Source: Hysterium pulicare CBS 123377 (Eukaryota > Ascomycota > Dothideomycetes > Hysteriales > Hysteriaceae). From it: a stretch of 64,000 bases of DNA. The first letter of the stretch is position 1; every line of letters starts with the position of its first letter. Below the pieces are notes generated by a model that had not been told where the DNA came from, made no database searches, and saw only the letters and a list, made by a program, of their open reading frames with translations. Below, piece by piece: positions 45,642 to 59,216 of this stretch. A program made the position numbers and the translations under genes. The stretch is from NCBI GenBank assembly GCA_000467715.1, contig AJFK01000011.1:1-64000 (forward strand), written 5' to 3'.

Positions 45642-47345
45642 GGGGAAACAAGCGGCATAAAGTCTCAACGCAGTAGCCCCAAATCTACCAAATAAAGAGA
45701 GCGGCTACGAGGAAGTCAGGATATTCGGGTATTGAACAATCTAGGGAACAAAGTCGGGGGACTGCACTAGGCGATTGATGTTTGTGTTATGTATATCATT
45801 ACTGGCGCTCATTAGTCGCCTTCCGAAGCGAAATCTCCCTCGACACGTATCTTTCCTGTACTTCCTCCTCCGAATGCAAAATTGCATCGTATTTAGTATC
45901 AAAGCCCAACTCCCTCATGCCTTCCGCTTATATACACTAAACACCTTGTTTTGTTATGGTAAGAAGGCAAGGAACGAATGCAAAGACGTTATCTCTCTCG
46001 CAACCAATAAGATAAGAGCCGATGTCAAGGGAAAACCGTTGCCAAGAAGAAGAAGCGTCCACGCGTCCCTCGCGGCGCCAACGACGGGCAGCGGGGTACA
46101 TACACTTTCGTGGGGTGCGTGGTGGCTTTCAAGCCCACCACGACATGGCAGCGTGGTTGAGCTGCAGAGCTGCATGCATGGTCATGTTCGTTCAAGGATT
46201 TTGTGACAGAAAGCGATAGTCCGATTCGACTAGTTCAGACTGGTGAGGGAACGTTCTGCCGGTCTCCTTCAACTCAATTCACCTCAACCCGTCTGCCGTG
46301 GGAGATGACATTTCCAAGTGCTGTGACTGGCTTACGATCAAGACATCTGAAGGGCTAGTAGCTCGCCTCGAGGCACTTTAAAACGTGTTTCGGTCTATGG
46401 AGTTGGAGTGCCGCTACACGGTTGACAGGCAAGGAACTGCCTGTCTAGACACAGGGAGCCGTCCAAAACTACTTCCAAGGTAGGGCGCGAGTAAATTGCT
46501 TGTAAATTGTGTGGGTCTCATGGCTTCCACGATGTATCGTGGAAGCGGTAGTTTGAGGCTTTATTGTGTGTATACCTCTATCAACTCCGGTGATAGGATT
46601 CTACACGGATCATTTGGACTCGGCGAAGCTCACCTAAGCAAGTTGCCCTCACCAAGCCTTTTTAGAAGGTGCTTAAGTACACGATGTATGTATTTCGGTG
46701 TCTTTAATGTTACCTATGTAAAGAACAGCAATTTTGCCATCTCACAGCCTAGCTATTTCCCGGACCGAATAGCAGAATAAAGAGACACAAACATTACACA
46801 GTAATTGATTCATGTCCCGTTCAACCCATTCCAGTCCCGGTCAGAAACGCCCGTAAGCCACGAAGAATCAGAGTAAGAAAAATCATGGAGCTTTTCCATC
46901 CCAGCAATATTTCCTTCCCATTCCGCGCGTCAAATCAAGCCACTGAACCATGACATGAAGTAGGCATGACACCGGGATATCGAGCTCAAATAAACAAGAA
47001 AAGAATCAATCAACAAAGCCAGCATAGGAATCGTGAACATGCTGGACGTGTAGGGTATCGAATGCCAGCACCATTGGATGAAAGCATAGTAGCCATCCAT
47101 GGGATCGAAGAGTAGTAGAAAGGAGGAGTGAGAAGCAATGCACAGGGAAGCCACATGCAGTGGAGAAACAAGACGAGGGTTTGTGTCGGGAGAGAGACAT
47201 GGTCCAAAACGTCGGACTAGGTGAGAACGTACGTGCCGTGTTGGATTAGGGAATGGAGCCGGGGTGCCCTGGTTTCGGATATAAACGGATCCACACCATG
47301 TCATCTCGAGTGCGACGGGTATTTAGAGTCGCAGGATGCGCACTC
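45642..47345. other. Convergent 3' spacer
   Basis: About 1.7 kb between two stops. The open frames present, including a hydrophobic minus-strand one at 46930-47304 just after a stop codon, look like 3' UTR or chance. Confidence 0.5.
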
Positions 47346-49940
47346 TTACAGAGACTGCTCCCGCTTCACCCTCTTGCTTCTGTCCATCCACCGACGCTTC
47401 CCAACGCGTGTCTCAAAATGTGGCGCTACATGAGCCACATCTTGACCTGCTGCAACCATGGTGCTTCGCATCTTGTTGCGGTAGGCATCCACTAACATGT
47501 ATGTCAGCCCGGCAATTGATTATACTCGTTCAGACGACTTTGACTTACAGGATTTTTGCAGGAAGAGTGTTCGGCCGGCAAAGACACGACTTTGGCTCCA
47601 GCTCATGCGGTAGCCAAGGTCATTTAGCGTAATCTCCTTCCCACGTTTTGCCCTCGTCAATCGTGGCTTAGGCACTCGTGCTTCACTACCATCGAGCATT
47701 GGAACAGGGACTAGTTGCGACCCTGCTACTGGGGCACCAACCTCGTTCTCCGGCTCCATTTCGTCGTTGAACACCCTACTTCCGCGAGGAGTAGCCGGTG
47801 GAGATGTCATTTGCATCGGAAAGTAAGAGCGCGGGAATACAGAGTTCGATTTCCGGTATGAATCTGGCATCTCTTCCATTTGGACTTGGTCGAGCATGAC
47901 TCGGACCCGCACTCGAGTTCCGCGCTGGACATCGTCAACGAGAATGAATTTGCGACGCTTCGAGTCGGGGAGATCACCAAACAAGGCGATGTTGCGCTCT
48001 TCCTCGTCCTGCTTCGATACCGGCACGGCCGTTGCGTGCGAAGGTGCGTGGCCGCTGACATGACCCATGGCGTCGTGAATGGGAGGCATATCCGAGTTGC
48101 CTACGGAGGCGCTGGTAGGGAATGACGGATAGAAGTTTTGCGCTTGTCGGACATCGTTCGGCGAGTTGCTCTGCCCATTTGGCGTTTGGTGATGATGGGT
48201 ATGGTCATGGTACTCATTGCCAGCTGCAAAAGAAATAGAGAAATTAGCCTGCACGTTCATATGCTCTCTCTTCCGTGCTTAAAACATGTGTACAGATGTG
48301 CGTGGAATGGTATAAGGGGGTTACATCAAGGAGTGTAATGTACATGCGATACGGAACGACAGGATCATATCAATTCAATATCCGTCAAGTTTACTTATGG
48401 CACGCAACATCACAGCTGGTGAAACATACCGCTAACGTCGTCCTGTCCTCCTGGAGGCCCTCCACCAGGATGCTCATGGTGATGATGCAACTGCGGGCCC
48501 CCCATGCTCATACTAGGCTGCCTAGGGGGTGCGGCCAAACCGGCTGAATTGGGAACACCAGGAGCACCCGGTCCACCTGGACCTGCCATGTGGTTACCAT
48601 GTTGCGTTTGTTGAACGGCCTTCCTGTTGCTGATCTTCGCCATCCTCCTTACTCGCCGACTCCTTAGGCGTGGATCTTGATTACTGTTCCTCCAACTGTC
48701 TACTGCTCGCTGAATAAGACCCCTCTTGCCTCTCAAGCACGGGTTGAGCTGGGCTAGGGCCCAGCCCACGGTGTTACATTCAGTCTCGTAATGGAGTCGG
48801 TTGCCTTTGTATTGGTCCTTGTGACAGCACGCCCGTGGATAAACGCAATTCTCCGTCTTGAATTCTTGGGGCAGTTCGTCCACGTTAATTGATTCGACGT
48901 CACAGCGAATCGTATACTCCATTTTGACGCGGTCCCGGGAATACTCAAACGCAATCCATTGGACACCATTCTGGTCTTGTCTGACTACGAGAGGTGTTGT
49001 CGCAGGAATGGGACCAGGAGCAGCATTCGGGTTGACATTCGCTCCTCCAGGAGCTCCTGGATGCATGTTCGGTGCACCGACCGGCGGGCCTTGAGGAGCA
49101 GCTTGAGGAGGACCCAATCCGGAGGCAGGACGTTGCAGTGGCGTACCTTGTGACATTCGAGATTTCGGGCTACCAGTCATTCCTGGAGTGTGGGGGTGCG
49201 ATCCTTGGTGGGGCATCGGCTGGCCTTGGGTGTGAGACATCAAAAGCGAATTAGTAGCCATTGGTTGGTGCTGCTGAGACGTAGGGTGCTGTCCGTAAGG
49301 CGATTGCTGAACTGAGTACGGCGTGTAATAAGCAGCCATGGGCTGTTGCATCTGGCCTGGTGGTTGCCCGTACATTGGCCTCCCATGTTGGTCATGCTGT
49401 GGGGACTGCACAGACGCGGGAGAATTCGACTGTGGAGTGTGATAAATTGGGGGAAATGTTCGGTTCATGGCGGCGGTGGCCATGAGTTCAGGCGTATCTG
49501 CTACTAGAGCGAGGAATCAACAGCTGATCCAACAAACCAGGTTCCGTGATCACGCGGCAATCAGAGCACATCAAGAAACGCGTTGAAACGGGGTTTAGAC
49601 GCGTTTCTTGAAGTTGAATGACTCGAATAAACTCACCTGAAGATGAATAACTACCTGATGCACTGTTCGTGCTGTAGGGACTTGGGTGAGCGGGATAGTA
49701 CGGCACTTCCTGCTGTTGCGGTCCTGGCGGCCCCTGGATTGATCCTACGTAGGGCGATTGATGCTGCTGCGGAAGTGAATGAGTCGACGCGTGCGGCGAC
49801 GCGTAGGAAGCCTGGGCGGGGGACTGCTGTGGTTGAGGTTGGTGGGGTGAATCGGGATGATGCTGTTGAACAACACCAGAGCGCGGATGTTGGAGATGCT
49901 GCGGCGGTGGTAAGCCCTGCGCTGATGGGTGGGGATGATG
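47346..49940 (-). CDS. Gln/Pro/His-rich regulator-like protein conserved in filamentous fungi (5' end unresolved)
   Basis: Four minus-strand exons are supported: 49940-49637, 49497-48430, 48223-47549 and 47491-47346. They join in frame to 730 residues before the stop. The first listed exon starts at a CTACTAG acceptor with a CTAAC branch-like site, has no Met, and needs an upstream exon I could not place. Translation could instead begin at the Met at 49482 in the second exon. Low-complexity His/Pro/Gln text surrounds two ordered blocks. One includes NGVQWIAFEYSRDRVKMEY and a Cys-bearing CVYPRACCHKDQY, followed by a basic RRVRRMAKI. The other includes SKRRKFILVDDVQRG and PDSYRKSNSVFPRSYFP. The last exon is basic (VGKRRWMDRSKRVKREQ). 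It resembles an uncharacterised fungal family (possibly DUF8032, unverified); a nuclear role is inferred. Confidence 0.75.
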
Positions 49941-51636
49941 CTAGTAGATGCGCAACACAAGTTAGCCACGTTCTTGCAGGTATCAACGGTGTTTTATGCA
50001 ACGACGGTATGTCGGTGTTGTGGTTCAGGAATAACAGAAAAAATAATTTGCCCGCATCCCGGCGCATGAGCCATGGAGAAATTGCCGGACACCAGCCAAA
50101 CCCAGGATATAGGAAAGTGACAAAACATACGACGACTCGGTGAGACAGAGAGGAAACAACTGCAAGGAAGTTCTGATGAGAAGAAAAGAGAGCCCAAGTC
50201 AGACAGTGGGGTGTGGTGTTGCGGGGGTGAGGGGCATAATGAAGGGCAGTCTAACGGTGGGTGATTCGCGCGATGCTAAGAAGCCCTAGGCGAGCAGATA
50301 TGCGAGCGGCAGGGGATGAAAGTACAGCTTGACCAGACGACAGGCGGGTTCAGATATAAGGAATAAGGAATCAGGAATAAGGAACGGGGTGCTAAAGAGT
50401 AGCGACGAGGATGACGGAAAGACGCTTGAGACAACGCAGAGGGGCGGGCCAGGCTTGGGCAGAGCGGAAGCCTCATGGCTACAAGCATGGATTCCGCTTG
50501 CACACAGCAGACACGGCGGCGGACGGGCTCAAGGAGAGGGGACAGGGTGCGACAAGGGGGCAGAGTGGTGCTCGATGGGCAAGCTTGGCGAGAAGGGCCT
50601 ACCATGCCAGACAGCGCGCGTGAGCTGGGGTGAGTCTGATAGCTCGGGATGCGGCGTCTTGCAGCGATGTGCAGAAGGCTGAGGGAAAGCCAACAACGGG
50701 AAACGGGTTTGCGTGGGAGACAGACAACGGTGTGGAGTTGAGTCGAGCAGGGCACTCACCTTCAGCTGGGCCGCCACAGGAGCCGACTGTTTATACGTCC
50801 CCGGAGCCGTCGCCCTATCTCGCTGCGACGTATGCGACATGTTATTATTACCAGAACTGCCTCGTCGTCGACGAGCGTGCTGGGCGAGACGGCAGCGTCC
50901 GTGCAGCCAGGGCAGAGGGCACTAAAGGCTTCGTAATTTCACAAGCCCTCGAAGGCAGGGTGGGGCCTTTGAAATAAACTCAAAACACCCTAACGCGCCC
51001 GAGTCCAAAGCCACCGCAGCCGGCGAAGGGGCGAAGCAGCTTGGCCCGCCGTCGTGCGCGCCCTGGTTGGCTGGCGCAGGCTGTGCGGGCCTGCACCTAC
51101 GGGCAGCTGGCCCAAACGAGGTGCTGATGCCGCGGCTGTTGAGCGCGGATAAGTTGTCGTGTAACGGCTTCGTCCCTAACGGGTGGAGCGCACACACATG
51201 GCCGCCAGCCCATGGACGAATACCAGCCCGGCAAGATCCCCAATCCCCAAAAAGACGTTGTGGCCACCGCCCGCTACTCACTCTGCGTCGGCGCCGCTCA
51301 TCCTCCGAACGCTGCTCACGGCCCTCTCTGGACGAAAGATAACAGGCGTAGGGACGAGCCCAGCCGTAATGTTTCCGGGTAAATGATGCGCGCGCTGTGA
51401 GTGGCCTGTGTCGAGGAACACTTCCCTCTCTTATACCGCCGCTCACCTATAACATCCCCTTTATTTCTCTACTTCCTGCTGCTGAGGACAATTAGCTGTT
51501 CCACTATACGACCAGCATCCTGCCGTCAGCGCGCGCGACGCGTTGGTGATGGCAATCAACCCATCCCGAAAGGTTCGCTTGACCCGCTGCGTCGGAAACA
51601 TAATCACAATGCTCTCCCAAGCGAGTCTCGAGAACA
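49941..51636. other. Upstream region of the Q/P-rich gene
   Basis: About 1.7 kb, probably including an unplaced first exon and a long leader; a GTATGT donor candidate lies near 50128 on the minus strand. Several overlapping GC-rich frames at 50.3-51.4 kb have no recognisable content. Confidence 0.4.
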
Positions 51637-52539
51637 ATGCCTTTCAAACATCCTCTTCGCCCTGGAGCAGCCGAAACGACCAAAAACCTGCTGGCAGAAA
51701 TAGACACAATAATACTCGGCACTTGTATAGGTGGGGATATTTATGAATGCGATTTGTGAGCAATGAGCATCGAAGCGCACTTCTCGCTACCTCATCGGTT
51801 GCTTCGAATCCCCTCTAACAGCACTAGCGCACCGTTTTGGCGGCGACGGGCAGCCCCCCCTTCCTCCCATCATTGGCCAGGAAATGTGCTCAGCACTGCA
51901 AGTGGTGATCTTCGTCAACGACTACGCGAAGCGTTGTTGCCCTAAGAAACTCGGACTTTGTGCTTGACAGACGGGCGAACTATCGACGGAGGACTATCTA
52001 AGATGGGTTGCGAGGGGATTTCCAGAAGGGAAACAGTGCAGGCATTGCGATCTGCAACGAATTGATCGGTTTCCCTCGAATCCCTCCACAAGCAGCCCTG
52101 CCCTGCCTCCCGAGATCGTTGGCGCTGTCAAAAAGATGAGGCGTCGCCAGATCATCATGCTAAAGGGATCGATTCATGCCCTGGAGACGAGCGAAAGGCC
52201 CATGATTCATCATTGCCGAGTTCGAGAACAATGATCCGATCAAGGGTGATGCTTGCCTTCTGTTTATGCGATTCGGCCGTCACGGACGTTGCGCTAGGGT
52301 TTTCGTCTCGGAAATCCCGGCACAGGTCGAAGCTGTCAAGAAGGATCCAAAACGAGTGAAATTAGCTTTATGCTCTACTCCAAAAGCGCCAAAGTCCGCG
52401 CGTGCACTTGCAGGTTTTCGACGAGATTGAATCTCAAGAAGCGCCACCGTGGCATACCTTGGCTGATCGCGATGGACATTGGAGGCAGTTCGCCCGGTGG
52501 GCCACTTTCAATGTCAGCAGCGTGGTTCGATGTTATTGA
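51637..52539 (+). pseudogene. Decayed multi-exon gene of unknown family
   Basis: Coding text runs from MPFKHPLRPGAAETTK (51637) through GQEMCSALQVVIFVNDY, ELSTEDYLRWVARGF, a Cys-bearing CRHCDLQRIDRFPSN, and DACLLFMRFGRHGR to WHTLADRDGHWRQFARW (end 52539). Two introns fit well: 51731-51821 and 52356-52413, the latter with a CTTGCAG acceptor. About two breaks interrupt the frame between them, so the gene looks inactive as sequenced. I do not recognise the family. It lies at the edge of a gene-poor region, which fits decay. Sequencing error or an unrecognised intron is possible. Confidence 0.45.
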
Positions 52540-55500
52540 GAGCCCTACTGCAAGCCTAGCACACGGACTAGAGATAAATTAACTTGCCCTCCGTCACAGG
52601 CTGATAGTACGTAGCCCTTCAAGCCCGAACAGCTTTGTATAATTTCTCGTAACCGAGAGCAACTCATTCGCGTTTGGACTTTAGACGGCTCACACATAGA
52701 CGCGTGATCTTGGTTCATGTTGCATTGTTTGATACTCCTCAATACTTCGTCTCAATGAAACATGCCGCGTGGCTCTTGTCTGAGCGCCAAACCGGCTTTA
52801 CTTCATCTAAAATGGGGGGGTCAGATCAAGTCGATAGAGGTTGAGGTTGGTGTAGATGAGCATCGCCATGACCCTTGTAGCGATGCTAAATGCTCCGAGA
52901 AAAGTGTTCGCAGAATGCGGAGAAACCCTGGGATAAGCGACTTCCTAATCGAGAGTGCTAGCAGTCTGACAAGGGAGACAGTTCAGGTACCGAGAGGGGG
53001 ATTCTCGCTCTCTTACCACTACTTTACTTTGAAGCGACACTTGGGATAGCACGCCTGAATATACACAGCAGAAAGGACAAAGACTCGCATCATCGTCAAC
53101 GACCCTCAGGACGGCGAAGTGCATCTTGCAGGAGTCATGGTACCGAAATGCCGACAAACGACCATTCATCCTATCAGTTGTGCCATTTTTCCTACATCAA
53201 TAAATCTTCGGGCCCAGCGCTCACATTTACAGACTTCAAGCACGCGCTTGGTAAAAAGTACGCAGTGGAACTGCATGCAATAATGGAGATCTTGTCAAGT
53301 TGGGCAGCCGCTCCGTGGAAGGCCAAAGGGAAAGCTCTGCTTCGAGTCGCCGTCACACTTCCACGACGAGAAAATACGGTAGGTTGCATCGACATGTCAC
53401 TCAAATCCAATCCAGCGGCGACTTGCATTTGACAAAAGAGTCACCTGGGGCGCGCTCGTGGTCCCCCAAGCGTGCGAGGGGCTGGGAACTCACTGCCGCG
53501 ATTATCATGTGCCAGTTCTACCGCAGCAGAATAATTCCGATCGCAGTAGCACAGTCCGCTGATCTAGTCCAGGCGTAACTGGAAAAGAGCGTTGCGCCGT
53601 CATCAAGAACAATGACTTTGTTCTTTTCTAAGATACCTAGGTAGGCGGTTTAGAGGGCGGTGGAGGAGAGAATGATTGCCTAGCATTCCCGTTGAGCTTG
53701 TGCTGACGGGTCCACGGGAGACATGGGTGCAAGCCGGTTCCCGTCCAAAGCCTGTCAACAACGGCGGGCGATCGTTGGTGAGGCCCGTGAGCGAGAGTGT
53801 CATAGTCACAAAGTGGGAGCTCGTGGGAGGCTGTGAGCCACTGGGGACTGCTCGCCGGCGTAATCTTACGCAGTACGAGACCGAGAATAGATTTCACCCT
53901 TAATAGCCCAGACTCGAGATTCCTTGGGCATCCTCGTCACTGAAACATATCAGAAACACAACAAGGTCGCTCATTGGACCTATGATAAGTATTTTACCTC
54001 CTTTTCGATCCAATCTCCAGCTTCTAAAAATGAAAAAGCAATCAATGCCGCATGGCTATTGATTATTGCCGGAACCTCTTCAACCTGGCTTTAAACATAC
54101 TAGCCGCCCCGGCTGAAGTAGGGATCCGCAATGCAAGTCCGAGGGGACCTACCGTTTTCTGTACGTCGACTTTCGGCATGGTCTCCTCCGCTGCTCATAC
54201 TTCTTTCGAGGCCTAAGACCAAGTCAGAAGTCGGCTGGACCGATGCCGCTTACCGGACGAATGGCGCTCGCAAGATTACCATATTGATGCTGCTCCCAAC
54301 GCATTTTCGGATGGAGATATGAGAGTGTGGAAAGGGGCAGGTTGAGTTAAGCAGCTGTCGCGTCCGCCACCGGGAGCGAAGATCCTCTCAGGGCCCCTCA
54401 CCATGCTCCCGAGCTTCCTTGAGGGTTGATGCCTTTATTTCCCCGGAATCGCAGGCGGCGCAAGCACACAAATGATGAGAAAGCAGCTCTCCATGCGCCA
54501 TGGAGAGATTGGATGAACAACTGCCGATGACCCGAAGGCAACGAGCACGCAAAACCTCAGCAGGTTTCTTGCTGCAGCGCCACCGGCCCTGAATCTGATG
54601 TGCGAAGAAAGATTGTGACTGCTTTGAAATGCTGTCTCTCTAACCGAGCTCAGAAGTGTCAACGTCGATGCATAAGCGTCCAGGCCCGCCGACTATTCAA
54701 CAGGTGTGATTTGCCAGCAGAACAAAGTTTCTTCTGCCGGCTTTTATCTCGATGGACTCCGGCCGTGCAAACCCTGCCACTGCCAGAGGGAGTGGGCAAG
54801 GAAGAGCCCTGCTTCCCGCGGATTCCTGGTCAGTTGGGCGTGAGTTGCGGGCGATATGGCGGTGGGCTTGACTGGCGCCGGCCACCAGACATGGGCTGAT
54901 TATTTGTTGCTGATTGCTGCATCTCGAACATTTCTTCCGATGATGTCAGGCCCTCTGAGAGGCTGCGCGATCGATGCTCCAACAGAAGCAGCACAGCTTC
55001 GGACCATAGTAGTCCTGGTAGTGTACGGAGCAGACGCCCTCCTCGGCCCACCGTCTGCATCTTGTATCGTGATTGGTCGGGCCTACTCCAGTACTTAAGG
55101 AGACAAGCCGCACCCAACCATTCTGTCGGGTCACCAGCCGTGTTAACTCCTCCTCGCCGCCCCGTATCGCATCCTTTTCCAGACTGCTCAAACATGGCAC
55201 AGAGAAACGTCGTGAGAGATAAAGATAATGCCGGAGATTGACAGTCGTCCACCTACCTCCTGGGGCGCATGCGACTGCATTGTGCGACGTCGCGTCGTGG
55301 CCTGGCCTCTCTGCTGCTCTGCATTTCTCACTTCTCACATCGCGCTTGACATCTGAGAATCCGAGCAAATGGGAGCAGCACCGCCGCTCACTTAACAGAG
55401 CCAATCAGAAGGCTTGTGCTGAACCGGGAGGCTTTTCCCCGAACATATCTGACTACGCGTTGTAGAGTCGCGATTCCGGTCGCGAAGCGGTTTTTAATCT

Positions 55501-58219
55501 ATCGCCCTCTCCAGAACCCACACAAATAGCAGTCATGACGAGCTGACGTGGCTTGCCAACTCTCCTTCCAAACAGGAGATTGAGCAACTGCGTAATGATA
55601 AACATCGGAGGCCTGATCCAGGATTGATCCTGACCGCATTCAAGGCCAAATCCCGTGACCGAAATGAGAAATCTGCGGGCATCATTACTTCGACTGACAT
55701 CGGGAGAATCATGGCGGATTCTTAACACGCAACAAAGCAAGAAGAAAGTCATCGCCATCTCCATTGGGGAAACACTCCGAGCGCACATGTCCCGTTATTC
55801 AAGAAACTTGCCGATTTCCTTCCCTGCGACCGCATCACTATTTCACATGTTTGGTTATGTATTTGATGATCCCATCTTTCCATGGCACGAAATCGCTCGC
55901 GGGGATCTTCTGCAATTGGACGCAACTTCCATTTCGCCCCCAAAAAGAATCTTTCATACTCATCTGCACCACCACCATTTTCCCCAATTACCGTTAAGCA
56001 CCAGCTGAATGTGCAGGACACGCGAGATTAGCTGGCGTACAGGCGCTGCGCTGTGCAGTAGTAGACTCGTTGAACTTGCTATCAGTCAAATGAAATCCCG
56101 CGGAAATTGATGCCCACGAACTCGCATCGTTTGTATTACCGTCACCAAAGAACTAAAACCTCAAATCCTGCCCCGTGCGACAAAGCACTGAGGATGCTCG
56201 AGAGGGTAGTCAGGCACATTGCCACTGACATTCAAAACTTCCAAATCGACTTCTAGCGCCTTTCTGGAAAATGGGTTGAAGCACGATGCTTTTGGGCCTC
56301 GTCCACAATGCAACGAGACAGAAAGTTCGTACCACCGCCGTCGCACGATAGAGTCTTGGGCTTCAGCCTCGGGCTTTCTGCGAAACTTCCCCTTAGCGAC
56401 CTGATATAAGTTCGCTGAGGCGCAAAGAATTTGAAATGCTATGGCAGACACGAGGATCCAGCAGCACCATGTTGACGTTCGGCAATTCGATGATGCAACT
56501 CATGTCTCACGAAGCTCCTGTGTCCTTGCCTCGTTTTGCACCGATGACATGGGCCAAACCGAACTCCAGCACCATAGCCTTGGGAGCCTTTGAGAGGGCA
56601 GGCATTAACCACGCGTGCCTTCATATTGTACCACCAAGCCCCATTCCCACTGTTTGTCAAATTGCGAGACGATTGCACAGGTACAACTATCCATTGATTC
56701 CCAAAATAGCTACACTCTTTTTAGACTGTTTCGTACTTCTTTTACAAATCTCCAAACAGGTATGCGTTTCGTGAAACTGTTGGGATTCTTGCCATTTCTT
56801 CCCGCTCATTCAGTGAGGGCGCCGTAGCCGGTTATTTCAGAAGGACTTTTGCATAATGAACGACTGACTGTATCGCAGAATCCCTTTTCTTACAACAGAA
56901 CTACGTACCATGCTAGTATTGTTCGGTGCATGAGGACGAACCAACCTCTCACAGCACTAGCGCAATATGGTTTCCTACTCAGGACTTATCACTCAATAAC
57001 CATACACCATATTCTTTGTCCCACGATCGCTCCGGGCTCGATGCTACGAAATCCAATACTCCGGTCAATCTTCAAATCAATAGCCTCAGAGTGTCACTCT
57101 CATCAATGTTATTCAAGCGCTCCTCTCCCGTTGAAAGGATTCCGATATGGATTTCAAAAAGATTTCGACAGGGATTTCAATATAAAATCAAAAAGGGTTT
57201 AGAAACGTGGGATCAGCTTTGAAATCAGTTTGCTAGATTAGTCTATCAACATGCGGCAATCTCTGTCGCTAGTGACTATACTAACACACTGCACCATAGC
57301 GTGCTTCCATGTTCCCAGAATGTCCGCACTTCGAAGAGCACCCACTCGAAACCCCGTAATCCAGCCGGCTGTCCGAAAGAAAAGTCGAAATCAACACCAA
57401 TTTTTTGTACACTAGTATGAAGAAGCCCGCATTGGAAGTACCCGAGCATTAAGAAAAGAAGATCCCATTTAACAAAGCAGGGAAACTCGCCAAAACCCTA
57501 TCCGCTCCAGCATATTTACGACCGGGGCGGCTCTTTCATCTCCCCATCCACCCCCTCTCTAGACTTGCAAGTTATCGCCATGAGGCTTGCCTTCTCCGTC
57601 TTTAACTAGGCGATTGCGCCAGGTCGAAATGCAGGCTACAGTGTAACAGCGCTCGGACATAGGCTCGCAACTCCTCATCCTCCCACATTGCATCCAGGCT
57701 GATGGCCAATCTAAGAATAGCAAAAGCTCCATCACAAGGTCCCGGTTGAAGTGGGATCTGTGCTGTCAAAAACCCTTTTTCTGGGTAGGATTTAGAGCGT
57801 CATAGCTCTGGGCAGTGTTACCCACGCGGCTGTTGTAAGCATTGACGTTTCCGCCGATCTACTCACGGTTAGAATTATCTTTCACCGGTATTATGTGGAA
57901 CTTACGAACAGCAGCTGCCATGGCGACGCCGCAGGTCGTCTCTACAGCTACTAATTCCGGATATCTTCAGCCAGAGACCGATGGCGACGATGAGGAAGCC
58001 GACGGCTTCGTGACTGATGACAACGTCCTGATTCCGACCTCCAAAGCCTTCTTCTTCCGGAACATGGGGATTACTTAAGATGATGCCAGCGATTTTCTCA
58101 AGACCAAGAAGATCGCCACTTACAAGACTGCACATCTCTCCTCGAGATTCCTTGGATGGCGAGACCAATGGCAGAACAAGATGTAGTCTTCTAGCTTCTT
58201 CCTCCATCAGGCATTGACG
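52540..58219. other. Gene-poor region
   Basis: About 5.7 kb without a confident gene. Scattered short frames occur on both strands (for example near 53.1-53.4, 55.7-56.0 and 56.9-57.2 kb). They lack domains or joinable exons. A protein-like stretch near 57842-58078 is rich in Asp/Glu and ends NVLIPTSKAFFFRNMGIT; it could be a fragment. Confidence 0.45.
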
Positions 58220-58540
58220 TTCCCACCCAGAAGGGGTGTCATAATTCGTCGTTTTCGGAGTGTGGCTCTGCGCCTACCACTTGCTTCACTACCCTCCCAG
58301 AGAGCCGATTTAGACTGAGAACGAGGCTTGAAACCAAGTTGCCACCCTTGAGGTTATGCGGAAGGTATCGTATGGAATGGATGCCTTCTGGACCTGTACA
58401 GCTAAAAGATTCGGCAGTACCACCAGTATTGACACCCGCCCTGGTCGACATACTCATGGTTAGCTTTGTTCTCCATTGGCGTTGTATGGAACATGGGAAA
58501 TTGAGAAAGAACTTAGATGACCGTGTCTTGTTTCGCCACT
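58220..58540 (+). pseudogene. Cys-containing coding fragment, copy A of a diverged pair
   Basis: A plus-strand frame with QKGCHNSSFSECGSAPTTCF followed by TTLPESRFRLRTRLE. A stretch of about 75 bp here aligns without gaps to one at 60961-61040 at roughly two-thirds identity, and many differences are transitions. It looks like an exon or fragment of a small Cys-bearing protein. No start or splice structure could be fixed. Confidence 0.3.
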
Positions 58541-59216
58541 AATCCTTCCAATTGAGGATTCCTGTTGTATGATGTGCCGTCTTGTAGGTAACGATATTCT
58601 TGCTCCTCGGAATCCTGCTAATATGACCTTTGGTTATGATCCCTAGACTGGATCTAAGTCATATTTTACTTTCCGAGTCACCTTTAAGGCAGCAGCTTGC
58701 TTTAATGCCCGTTACTGAGTCCAAATTAACTTTGTAAGCTGATAGTAAAGCAGTTAATAGGCGTAAACCCATCCTCCGGAACCTAAGAAATATGTCACCC
58801 GAATGTGCACATTATTGCCCACTGACTTAAATGCCTCATGGAGACGGTCAAAGATTCTCCTGCGTGATCACATTCTAAGGGTTGGAAATACTTTCGCTGT
58901 GCGTAGCGACATGCATGGTCCTTCCTTTGCGTCTTATTTGCGTCATATCCCAATGCGGCGACTTTGGTATTTGTCCAACACCACAGATGTCACGATACCA
59001 CTTGACATGTCATTGCGGAACCTTGGTCGGGTAACTAGCAACTGTAACCTTATGTCAACAGGCAACATTCGCAACTACCGTACACGTGGACCGGCGGGCG
59101 TGTGATGCCAGTGTCCTGCATAAAAGCCCGCAGATTTCTGCATTTATTTTTATCTCAGTCCACGGAGCTTCAGTTTCCCTATTCTCTCCTGAACGCAGCC
59201 GATTGACACCATTATC

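Noticed and set aside
46930-47304. A hydrophobic 124-codon minus-strand frame
   Set aside because: It starts about 40 bp after the stop of the upstream same-strand gene and has no domain; likely 3' UTR.
49651-50067. A 138-codon minus-strand frame over the Q/P-rich gene's 5' part
   Set aside because: Another frame over the same bases encodes HPQ-rich text that splices in frame to the conserved core, so this one is a shadow.
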